A DNA stretch of 64,000 nt, taken from positions 1 through 64,000 of the forward strand of contig JADGEJ010000013.1 of assembly GCA_016744435.1 (NCBI GenBank), written 5' to 3'. The stretch is from Lentibacter sp. GTDB taxonomy: Bacteria; Pseudomonadota; Alphaproteobacteria; Rhodobacterales; Rhodobacteraceae. The translations under genes and the position numbers were made by a program. Within the stretch, counting starts at the first letter, position 1. Each line of letters opens with the position of its first letter. This document shows positions 1-7,641 of this stretch, piece after piece. The notes under the pieces were generated by a model. It made no database searches and was not told the origin of the DNA. It saw nothing but the letters and a program-made list of their open reading frames with translations.

Positions 1-3000
1 TCACAGTAACCGGCGCAACAGACCCAGCCAACGGCTCGGTTGTTGTGAACGGCGACGGCACGATCACTTACACGCCAGACGCGGGCTTTGAAGGCACTGA
101 CACCTTTGATTACACAATCGAAGACCCATCAGGTGAAACATCAACTGCGACTGTCACGGTTGTTGTTGAAGACCCGAACTCAGCGCCAACAGCTGTGGCC
201 GATACGGCTACAACAGACGAGGGCGAGCTGGTTGTGATCCCCGTTCTCACAAACGACACCGACCCAGAAGGCGATCCGCTCACCGTGACTGGCACGACAG
301 TTCCGGGCAACGGCTCGGTTGCTGTGAACGGCGACGGCACGATCACCTACACGCCAGACGCGGGCTTCACAGGCACTGACACGTTTGACTACACCATCTC
401 CGATGGCAACGGCGGCACATCAACTGCGACAGTCTCTGTGACAGTTGCTGACGATGGCGGCGAGCCTCTGATCGATGCAGATGTCTTCCCGGTTGATCCG
501 TCACTCCAGCCGCTTGATCCGCTGAACGGCTTTGATCAGGACCATGACCCATCTGACGATCTGGACGTCGAAGTTGGCACAGATGGCGATGATACCTTCT
601 CAACAGGTGATGACGCAGACACGATCACAGCTGGAGATGGTGATGATACCATCGACAGTGGTATCGACGATGACTGGGTTGATGCTGGCGACGGCGACGA
701 CTTGATCACAGACGTTCAAGGCGCCGACTTCATCATCGGTGGTGCGGGTGACGACACGATCAACGTTGGCACAAACACCTTCTCTGACTACGAAGGCGAC
801 GATCCGAACTTCGGCCCAGGCACCTTCCTGACCGATACTCTCGGCTTCACGTCAGATGGCAACACAACTGACGGCCTCGACACAGTCTATGGCGGCCTCG
901 GTAACGACGTTATCAACACTGGTGACGACGCTGATGAGATTGATGGCGGTGACGGCAACGACACCATCGACGCCGGGATCGACGATGACACTGTCATCGG
1001 CGGTATGGGCGACGACAGCATTATCGGCGATCACGGCTCAGACAGCATCCTTGGCAACGAAGGCAACGACTATGTTGATGCCGGCAACGTCTCAATGGGT
1101 GGCAACGAAATCGACGCAATTGATGCGGTGCCTGAGAACGACCTCGACTTTGTTGACGGTGGTGCAGGTAACGACACGCTCTTGGGCGGCGACGACGACG
1201 ACACGCTCATTGGTGGCGACGGCGACGATATGCTCGACGGTGGCATCGACGAAGACAGCCTCACGGGCGGCAACGGTTCCGACACGGGCCTCGGCGGGCA
1301 GGGCGACGACTATATCGACTTGTCAGGCTTCGCTCCTGAGCCAGACGATACAGACCCCAACCCGGGCAACGACCTTGACTACGCAGACGGTGGCGCAGGC
1401 AACGATACGATCTTCACAGGCGACGACGATGACACGATCATCGGTGGCGCAGGCGACGACCTGATCGACGCAGGCATCGACGAAGATAGCGTTATCGGTG
1501 GCGACGGGTCTGACACGATCGACGGTGGCGAAGGCGACGACTACATCGACGCATCAGGCGGCACGCCGCTGACCGACGATGTTGACCCTGATCCAACAGA
1601 CGACATGGACAGCGTCATCGGTGGTGCCGGCAACGACACGATCCTCACAGGCGACGATGATGACACGATCACATCGGGCCAAGGTGACGACTATGTTGAT
1701 GCAGGCATCGACGACGACACAGTCACAACTGGCACAGGGTCTGACACCGTCATCGGCGGCCAAGGCAATGACGTGATCGACACGCAGGGCTATGACTACG
1801 ACGATGCGCCTGACAGTGAAGACCTCGACCCAGAGAACGACCGCGACAGCGTTATTGCTGGGGCAGGCGACGACACGATCACAACTGGCGACGACCGCGA
1901 CACTATTGATGGCGGCGCAGGCAATGACGTGATCGACGCAGGCATCGACGACGACAGCGTAACTGCTGGCGACGGTGACGACACAGTCGAAGGCGGTGAC
2001 GGCAACGACACTATCCTCGGTGGCGACGGTTGTGATGTGGTTGATGGCGGCACAGGTGCCGACTTCATCGACACCTCAGGCCCGAACCCGATCCTGGACG
2101 CGACTGATCCTAACCCGCTTGATGACTGTGATTCAGTCGAAGGTGGCGCAGGCGCTGACACGATCATCACAGGTGACGACGCTGACACGATCCGCGGCGG
2201 CGCAGGCGACGACGTAATCGACGCTGGCATCGACAACGATGACATCATCGGTGGCACGGGCGACGACCACATCACTGCTGGCGAAGGCGACGACACTGTT
2301 ATCGGCGCGCTTGGCAACGACACGCTTATCGGCGGCGACGGCGACGACTACATGGATGGTGTGGTTGGCAACGATGTCTTCTCAGGCGGCGACGGAGCTG
2401 ACACGATGCTCGGCGGGCAGGGCCAAGACCTGTTCATGGACATCACGGATGGCGACACAGTTGACGGCGGCTCAGGCCCGGGTGGCATTGCGCCGAACCC
2501 TGACTTTGACCCGACACAGCCGATCAGCGATACGAACCCAGAGTTCATGCCGAACCCTGCTTTCGACCCAACGCAGCCAGCTGGCCCGAACAACCTTGAG
2601 TTCTTGCCAAACGACTGGGACACGCTCGACCTCACAGGTGCCGCAGAAGCGGTTAACCCGGGTGGTTCGCTCAATGTGGTCTACACATCGGCTGACCGTG
2701 AAGATGGTTACGTCAACTTCCGCGATGAGGATGGCAACATCACCTCAACGATGGAATTTGAAGAGATCGAAAACATCGTGCCTTGCTTTACACCGGGCAC
2801 AGCGATCGCCACACCACGTGGAGAGCGCCTTGTTGAAGAGCTCAAAGTCGGTGACAAGATCATCACCCGCGACAACGGCATTCAGGAAATCCGCTGGATG
2901 GGGCAGCGCGCATTGTCAGGCTTTGACCTTGCTCGATCCCCTAACTTGCGTCCGATCCTGATCCAGAAGGGCTCGCTTGGTAATAACCTGCCAGAGCATG

Positions 3001-3365
3001 ACATCCTCGTCAGCCCGCAGCACCGGATCCTGCTGAACAACGAGCGCACCTCTCTCTACTTTGAAGAGACAGAAGTGCTCGCAGCGGCCAAACACCTCAC
3101 CGGCCTCAACGGGGTTGATGAAGTGGGCACGCTCGGAGTGACTTATGTTCACTTCATGTTCGACAACCACGAGGTTGTGCTGTCAAACGGCGCATGGACA
3201 GAAAGCTTCCAGCCTGGTCAGTCTGTCATGGACGGCCTCGGTGTTGAGCAACGCGACGAAATCCTCGAGCTCTTCCCTGAGCTCAACACCAAGGAAGGCG
3301 TTGACGACTACACCGCCGCGCGCCGCTCGCTCAAGAAGCACGAAGCCAAGCTTCTGGTACGCTAA
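1..3365 (+). CDS. Large RTX exoprotein with C-terminal Hint domain (5' partial)
   Basis: The reading frame is open at the window's left edge and ends in TAA at 3363-3365, so only the last ~1,120 residues are visible. In order, the visible part has two VCBS/cadherin-like repeats (motif NGDGTITYTPDAGF at about 50 and 340), a linker, and a long run of acidic RTX nonapeptides of the type GGxGxDxI arranged in supra-repeats of roughly 80-100 residues (about 560-2450). A Hint domain then starts at Cys (TGC at 2784), with CFTPGTAIATPRGE and the conserved VSPQHRILL motif. RTX repeats bind calcium and fold into beta-rolls outside the cell. Such proteins usually leave by type I secretion, and Hint domains can self-cleave. 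Secretion and self-cleavage are inferred from family, not shown here. Specific function (adhesin, matrix protein) is unknown. Confidence 0.9.
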   Translation, partial: TVTGATDPANGSVVVNGDGTITYTPDAGFEGTDTFDYTIEDPSGETSTATVTVVVEDPNSAPTAVADTATTDEGELVVIPVLTNDTDPEGDPLTVTGTTVPGNGSVAVNGDGTITYTPDAGFTGTDTFDYTISDGNGGTSTATVSVTVADDGGEPLIDADVFPVDPSLQPLDPLNGFDQDHDPSDDLDVEVGTDGDDTFSTGDDADTITAGDGDDTIDSGIDDDWVDAGDGDDLITDVQGADFIIGGAGDDTINVGTNTFSDYEGDDPNFGPGTFLTDTLGFTSDGNTTDGLDTVYGGLGNDVINTGDDADEIDGGDGNDTIDAGIDDDTVIGGMGDDSIIGDHGSDSILGNEGNDYVDAGNVSMGGNEIDAIDAVPENDLDFVDGGAGNDTLLGGDDDDTLIGGDGDDMLDGGIDEDSLTGGNGSDTGLGGQGDDYIDLSGFAPEPDDTDPNPGNDLDYADGGAGNDTIFTGDDDDTIIGGAGDDLIDAGIDEDSVIGGDGSDTIDGGEGDDYIDASGGTPLTDDVDPDPTDDMDSVIGGAGNDTILTGDDDDTITSGQGDDYVDAGIDDDTVTTGTGSDTVIGGQGNDVIDTQGYDYDDAPDSEDLDPENDRDSVIAGAGDDTITTGDDRDTIDGGAGNDVIDAGIDDDSVTAGDGDDTVEGGDGNDTILGGDGCDVVDGGTGADFIDTSGPNPILDATDPNPLDDCDSVEGGAGADTIITGDDADTIRGGAGDDVIDAGIDNDDIIGGTGDDHITAGEGDDTVIGALGNDTLIGGDGDDYMDGVVGNDVFSGGDGADTMLGGQGQDLFMDITDGDTVDGGSGPGGIAPNPDFDPTQPISDTNPEFMPNPAFDPTQPAGPNNLEFLPNDWDTLDLTGAAEAVNPGGSLNVVYTSADREDGYVNFRDEDGNITSTMEFEEIENIVPCFTPGTAIATPRGERLVEELKVGDKIITRDNGIQEIRWMGQRALSGFDLARSPNLRPILIQKGSLGNNLPEHDILVSPQHRILLNNERTSLYFEETEVLAAAKHLTGLNGVDEVGTLGVTYVHFMFDNHEVVLSNGAWTESFQPGQSVMDGLGVEQRDEILELFPELNTKEGVDDYTAARRSLKKHEAKLLVR

Positions 3366-3454
3366 AATAATAACGGGCTTCGCCTCGCGGCGAGGTCCGA
3401 AACCTACCGAAATTCTCGAATATGCAGCCACGTTCGCACCCTTCGCGAGCGTTA

Positions 3455-3486
3455 GGGGAAGGTACGTTTTCGTGCCTTCCCCTTTT
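3455..3486 (+). terminator. Rho-independent terminator of the RTX/Hint gene
   Basis: A 12-bp stem (GGGGAAGGTACG at 3455-3466 with CGTGCCTTCCCC at 3471-3482, one G-U pair) closes a TTTT loop and is followed by TTTT. It lies about 90 bp after the stop codon of the RTX/Hint gene. Confidence 0.8.
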
Positions 3487-3516
3487 GCACTTTAAAGGCG
3501 AGGCGCCACTCAGAAG

Positions 3517-3532
3517 TTAACCCCTAGTTAAC
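3517..3532 (+). promoter_or_regulatory. Perfect CtrA-binding box
   Basis: The sequence TTAA, seven bases, TTAAC matches the full alphaproteobacterial CtrA consensus TTAA-N7-TTAAC. It stands directly upstream of the small RTX-like gene and downstream of the terminator of the preceding gene, as expected for a CtrA-controlled promoter. ctrA itself is encoded in this window at 52273. Confidence 0.6.
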
Positions 3533-3629
3533 CATTGTGGCAGGTTTCCCAAAATTCCGGTGCAAATTCCGCGCGCTCGCCCCATTGACGCCACTTAGCA
3601 TCAGCACATTGGGGGCACCAACAAGAGCA

Positions 3630-4049
3630 GTGAGCGTAACACACGTGAGTTTTTCACAAGCATACTTTGAGAACTTCTACCCGGCCTATAGCGTCCCGAG
3701 TAATTTGGGCGTTGACCACGGCAGTGAGGAGGCCACTTTCAAAGTGCGCGCCAGACGCGGTGGTCTGGGTGACGACTACCTGATCGGCGGGATCGGCACC
3801 AAGGGCATCCGCGTCCTTGATCTGTCCGAGATCGACGTTTTTGTAACAATCGACTTTACGGCGCCAAACGCTGGCACAATCACAGACGGTATCGACACGA
3901 TTGTCTTTCAAGACATAGAAGAAATCATTTTGGCGGCAGAGACACCGCCCGCCAATTTGCCCAATCCTCCGGTCGGTCAAGGTCCTCCCGTGCGCGTTCG
4001 CCTTGCAGAGCAAGCTCTCTCAGAGTTGCCATACTTGCCTGCAGAATAG
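3630..4049 (+). CDS. Small RTX-like protein or decayed remnant
   Basis: Not a named family. Residues encoded around 3765-3790 contain one RTX turn (GLGDDYLIGGIG), followed by a segment ending in DTIVFQDIEEIIL. This parallels the end of the preceding RTX gene, where DTLDLT...EFEEIENIV stands just before the Hint cysteine. Here the Hint domain is missing and the frame runs on into about 125 bases that lie antisense to the mobA-like gene. A longer frame begins with GTG at 3537, but that is only five bases after the CtrA box. I therefore prefer GTG 3630 (139 residues); GTG 3645 is also possible and no start has a good Shine-Dalgarno sequence. It may be a short secreted protein or the stump of a second RTX-Hint gene. 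Confidence 0.4.
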   Translation: MSVTHVSFSQAYFENFYPAYSVPSNLGVDHGSEEATFKVRARRGGLGDDYLIGGIGTKGIRVLDLSEIDVFVTIDFTAPNAGTITDGIDTIVFQDIEEIILAAETPPANLPNPPVGQGPPVRVRLAEQALSELPYLPAE

Positions 4050-4530
4050 GCGCCGCGCCTTTGTCACCTTCTAAGTGTGCAAAGGCCGGCAAGAACGACG
4101 CATCAAAGATCACAGGGTGCCCATGCTCGCCGCACCCTGTGGTCGCCCTGAGGATAACGGGAGATGATATAACATCAAAGGCTTCCCACATCTTATTGAT
4201 ATCACAACCTAAAATACTTGGCATGTCAGGGGGTAAGATCATCAGTGCAGCGCCATACTGCACGGCCTTCGCCCCTCGGCGCAATGAGGCTGACATGCCT
4301 TCTTCTGCGTCAGGCACAGCAACAAGCGTCACATCAAGGCCCGTAAGCGCTTCTGCGCGGGGGTGATCAAGCCTCGGCAAGGTGACAATAACCTGCGCTT
4401 GTGAGGCCAATGCACGCTTGGCCATCACGCGCAAACATGGTTCGCCGTGCACATCTTCGAGCAGCTTGTCGCGGCCTCGCATCCGGCTGGAAGCGCCAGC
4501 TGCTGGCAATAAGACCGCGCGCTGGCCCAT
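3925..4530 (-). CDS. MobA/MocA-like nucleotidyltransferase
   Basis: A 201-residue protein with the N-terminal NTP-transferase signature LLPAAGASSRMRGRDK (residues ~7-22) and the metal-binding type motif LPPDMPSI near residue 100. It ends in the DLDRPEDWANWR motif common at the C-terminus of molybdenum cofactor cytidylyl/guanylyltransferase-like proteins. Members transfer a nucleotide to molybdopterin or related acceptors in the cytoplasm; the acceptor cannot be told from sequence. Its ATG overlaps the stop of the upstream dehydrogenase as TGATG (4528-4532), so the two are probably translationally coupled. Coupling to an oxidoreductase that needs FAD and folate rather than Mo-cofactor is unusual. 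Confidence 0.75.
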   Translation of the reverse strand: MGQRAVLLPAAGASSRMRGRDKLLEDVHGEPCLRVMAKRALASQAQVIVTLPRLDHPRAEALTGLDVTLVAVPDAEEGMSASLRRGAKAVQYGAALMILPPDMPSILGCDINKMWEAFDVISSPVILRATTGCGEHGHPVIFDASFLPAFAHLEGDKGAAPILQASMATLRELALQGERAREDLDRPEDWANWRAVSLPPK

Positions 4531-6947
4531 CAGCCGCGCATCCGTGCGCCATCAGTGTCAAACAGTGGCTCGGTGATCAGCCTCGCTTTACGCATCTGGC
4601 CAAGAATCTCGATCTCAACCTCAAGCCCGGCCTCAGCCCGCTCAACAGGCACAAACCCCTGCGCGATAGACTTTTGCGCATAGTGCGAATAGCCGCCCGA
4701 CGTACAGAAGCCGACAACCTCACCATTTAGCCAGATCGGCTCATAAGCGTTTACATCGGCGTCCTCGACCTCAACTTCAAAGGCACAAAGCTTGCGCGCC
4801 ACACCTGCATCACGCTCGGCCTCTGCCGCCGCGCGGCCGTTAAAGTCAGCGTTTTTCTTGAAGCTGATGAAACGGTCAAGCCCGGTCTCGGCCGCCGTAT
4901 AGTCGGGCGAGAACTCAAGGCCCCAGCTGCCAAAGAACTTGTCGAGCCGCAGAGACATCATCGCGCGCATCCCGAAGGGGCGCATGCCATAGTCTTGGCC
5001 GGCGTCCCAAAGCACGTTCCACAAGGCGCGCTGCGCCATCGGATCACAGTAGATCTCATAGCCCAAGTCGCCGGTGTAACTCACCCGCTGAACCACACAG
5101 TCAACCATGCCAACAGTCATGTGCCGCACGTCCATAAACTTCATGTTTTCAACGTCATAGCGCGTACAGGCTGCCAGTACGTCGCGCGCTTTTGGCCCCG
5201 CGATCTGGAAGCCCGTGAGCTTGTCGGAGACGTTTTCAACCGTCACATGCTCCATCTCGTTCTGCTCAAACCAGCGCATATGGAAAGCCTGCGCGCCATA
5301 GCTCGCTGTGAGTTGGAAGGCCTCTTCGCCGAGGCAGGAGATGGTGAAATCGCCAATCAGACGGCCCTTATGGCTCAGCATCGGCGTGAGCGACATGCGG
5401 CCAACTTTGGGCACGCGCCCCGCCATAACACGGTCAAGCCACGCGCGGGCATTGGCACCTGTCACCAGATATTTGCCAAAGTTATGTGTTTCGTTGATAC
5501 CCACAGCCTCGCGCACGGCCTTAACTTCGCGCGCGGTCGCTTCCCACGCGTTAGAGCGGCGGAAGCTGGGCGTCTCATAGCGCGCATCGTCGCCAAGCGC
5601 GAAATAGTTGGGCACCTCAAGGCCAAACTGCGCGCCCCAGACTGCGCCCATTTCGTCAAACACGTCATACATCGGCGTTTGGCGCAGGGGGCGCGCGGCG
5701 GGCAGCTCTTCGTTGGGGTAGGCGACGCTAAAGCGCTTCTGGTAGTTTTCGATCACCTTAGGCAGTGTATAGCCCGGCGTGATCCAGTCGCCAAAGCGCG
5801 CCACGTCCATCGCGATGGTGTCGCGCTCGCATTCGCCCTCAACCATCCATTGCGCCAGCATAAGGCCGACGCCGCCACCTTGGCTAAAGCCTGCCATGAC
5901 GCCACAAGCGCTCCAATAGTTGCGCATGCCGGGAACAGGGCCAACCAGCGGGTTGCCATCTGGCGCAAATGTAAACGGCCCGTGGATCACCGACTTGATG
6001 CCAGCGCTTTCCAAGTCAGGAAAGCGCTTGTAGGCAAAGTCGATGCTACCTTCGATCTTGTCGAAGTCGTCTGCCAGAAGCTCTTGGCCAAAGCCATAGC
6101 TGGTGCCGTCAACCGCCCAAGCGCGGCAGGGTTGTTCGTAAAATCCGATGCACAGCCCTTGGCCCTCTTGGCGCAAGTAGCTCTCGCCAGCAGGGTCCAT
6201 AACATGCGGGTGCTCTTTGCCGTCTGCCATCATGTCGCGGATCAACGGCACTTCGTCGGTGATCAGATACTGGTGTTCCATCGGGTGCAACGGCAGGTAA
6301 ACGCCCGCCATAGCGCCGACTTCACGCGCCCAAAGCCCGCCAGCGTTTACAACGTGCTCGGCGTGCACAGTGCCCTTGTCTGTCACCACATCCCAAGTGC
6401 CATCGGCGCGTTGGGTCGTGGCTGTCACCATGGTATGGGTTTCAATCGTGGCACCGCCCATGCGCGCGGCTTTGGCGTAGGCGTGGGTCGTGCCTGAAGG
6501 GTCAAGGTGTCCATCCAGCGGGTCATACAGCCCGCCAAGGATGCCGTCGGTGTTCGTCACAGGCGCGATCTTGGCGATCTCTTCTGGCGTCACGATCTCT
6601 GTCTCAAGCCCCATAAAACGGTGCTTGGCGCGCTCGGCGAGCAGCATGTCAAAGCGGTCTTGGTTGTCGGCCAGCGTGACGCCTCCAACATGGTGCAGCC
6701 CGCAAGACAGGCCTGTCAGCTCTTCCAACTCTTTGTAAAGATTGATGGTATAGCCCTGAAGCGCTGCCATGTTGGTGTCGCCGTTGAGGGTGTGAAAGCC
6801 GCCCGCTGCGTGCCACGTTGAGCCGCTTGTCAGCTCAGAGCGTTCAATCAGTATCACGTCTGACCAGCCAAGCTTGGTCAGGTGATAGAGAACGCTAACG
6901 CCGACTACTCCGCCGCCAATTACTGCTACGCGCGCTGTGGTTTGCAT
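4530..6947 (-). CDS. FAD-dependent dehydrogenase with GcvT domain (dimethylglycine/sarcosine dehydrogenase type)
   Basis: An 805-residue two-module enzyme. The N-terminal DAO-type FAD domain starts with the dinucleotide-binding motif VAVIGGGVVGVSVLYHL and the flavin-attachment region SGSTWHAAGG (~42-52). The C-terminal half (~430-800) is a GcvT-like folate-binding aminomethyltransferase with SYTGDLGYEIYC. This architecture is that of dimethylglycine and sarcosine dehydrogenases, which oxidise an N-methyl group and hand the one-carbon unit to tetrahydrofolate. The substrate here is unknown. A close paralogue lies at 7642-10062 on the other strand with an HxlR regulator between them. The ATG at 6947 follows the motif GGAGAG on the minus strand. 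Confidence 0.85.
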   Translation of the reverse strand: MQTTARVAVIGGGVVGVSVLYHLTKLGWSDVILIERSELTSGSTWHAAGGFHTLNGDTNMAALQGYTINLYKELEELTGLSCGLHHVGGVTLADNQDRFDMLLAERAKHRFMGLETEIVTPEEIAKIAPVTNTDGILGGLYDPLDGHLDPSGTTHAYAKAARMGGATIETHTMVTATTQRADGTWDVVTDKGTVHAEHVVNAGGLWAREVGAMAGVYLPLHPMEHQYLITDEVPLIRDMMADGKEHPHVMDPAGESYLRQEGQGLCIGFYEQPCRAWAVDGTSYGFGQELLADDFDKIEGSIDFAYKRFPDLESAGIKSVIHGPFTFAPDGNPLVGPVPGMRNYWSACGVMAGFSQGGGVGLMLAQWMVEGECERDTIAMDVARFGDWITPGYTLPKVIENYQKRFSVAYPNEELPAARPLRQTPMYDVFDEMGAVWGAQFGLEVPNYFALGDDARYETPSFRRSNAWEATAREVKAVREAVGINETHNFGKYLVTGANARAWLDRVMAGRVPKVGRMSLTPMLSHKGRLIGDFTISCLGEEAFQLTASYGAQAFHMRWFEQNEMEHVTVENVSDKLTGFQIAGPKARDVLAACTRYDVENMKFMDVRHMTVGMVDCVVQRVSYTGDLGYEIYCDPMAQRALWNVLWDAGQDYGMRPFGMRAMMSLRLDKFFGSWGLEFSPDYTAAETGLDRFISFKKNADFNGRAAAEAERDAGVARKLCAFEVEVEDADVNAYEPIWLNGEVVGFCTSGGYSHYAQKSIAQGFVPVERAEAGLEVEIEILGQMRKARLITEPLFDTDGARMRG

Positions 6948-7033
6948 GGACCTCTCCTCAGGTTTTCACGTTTACAGTGAAGTCTGAGGGGGAAACTGAG
7001 GCAGGGCAAGTTAGAATGCGACAGCTGGTGTCG

Positions 7034-7414
7034 TTAGTGGCTTTGGCCCGTGCGCGTTTCGGCAAACTGCACGCCAAACTGCATCATTGCGTCGATCACA
7101 ACTTCCAGCTCGCGGCCAAGCTCGGTCAGGCGATATTCTGTTTTGGGCGGCACCGTCGCGTAGACTTTGCGGGTGATCACCCCTTCAGCTTCCAGCATCC
7201 TCAGCCGTGCGGTGAGGATTTTCGGAGAGATCCCAACCAGAGTTGATTGCAGTTGCGAATAGCGCTTTGTGCCTTCCAAAAGCGCGCGAATGATCAGCGT
7301 TGTCCATTTACCCGAGAGCACATCGGCGGCATGGCCAAAGGCTGCGTCCGGAGACGTGTCTGGAGTCGGGCTATCGTCTGACAGGAGCAGATCAAGACTT
7401 AGTTGCGAAAACAT
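7034..7414 (-). CDS. HxlR-family transcriptional regulator
   Basis: A 126-residue winged-helix protein with the family core GKWTTLIIRALLEGTKRY, the recognition segment GISPKILTARLRMLE and the wing VPPKTEYRLTELG. The open frame extends to 7486, but homologues start close to FSQLSLDLLL, so ATG 7414 is preferred (ATG 7426 is possible). The gene sits between two dehydrogenase paralogues: same strand as the one ending at 4530, divergent from the one starting at 7642. That position suggests it controls one or both. HxlR proteins often respond to aldehydes or oxidants; formaldehyde released by N-demethylation is a plausible but untested signal. Confidence 0.85.
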   Translation of the reverse strand: MFSQLSLDLLLSDDSPTPDTSPDAAFGHAADVLSGKWTTLIIRALLEGTKRYSQLQSTLVGISPKILTARLRMLEAEGVITRKVYATVPPKTEYRLTELGRELEVVIDAMMQFGVQFAETRTGQSH

Positions 7415-7436
7415 AGTTACAACCATTTGTGTTGTT

Positions 7437-7485
7437 GTTAGTTTTTTGCACCTAACTACACAAAAGGAAGTTAAGTGCAATTGCA
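7437..7485. promoter_or_regulatory. Candidate operator region for the HxlR regulator
   Basis: In the 227-bp divergent gap between the regulator and the second dehydrogenase there is an inverted repeat GTTAG (7437-7441) / CTAAC (7452-7456) and a 10-bp palindrome TGCAATTGCA (7476-7485). The AT-rich stretch between them could hold promoters for both directions. Only the symmetry is seen; binding is inferred. Confidence 0.35.
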
Positions 7486-7641
7486 TAGTTGAATTCTTGT
7501 GGGATGGTCGCTGTGAAAGCCGGTTTTGGCCGAAAAGCGCTTCCGCGACACGTTATGTCGGCTTCGGGCTATCTCTCACGGCCAACCCGCGCCAATTTTG
7601 TTCAACGGGACACGAAATTGGCGAAAAGAGAGTTCTCACAA

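Noticed and set aside
856..2961. Several long Thr/Ser/Ala-rich frames on both strands inside the RTX gene
   Set aside because: They are off-frame readings of the repetitive GAC/GGC-rich RTX code.
4995..6497. A 500-codon open frame on the plus strand opposite the first dehydrogenase
   Set aside because: It is antisense to a clear two-domain enzyme, has no motif or ribosome site, and its Ala/His/Arg-rich composition is that of a shadow frame in GC-rich DNA.
7489..7641. N-terminal 51 codons of the longest frame of the second dehydrogenase
   Set aside because: The family starts at ATG 7642 with a good ribosome site; the added stretch lies in the probable operator/promoter region.
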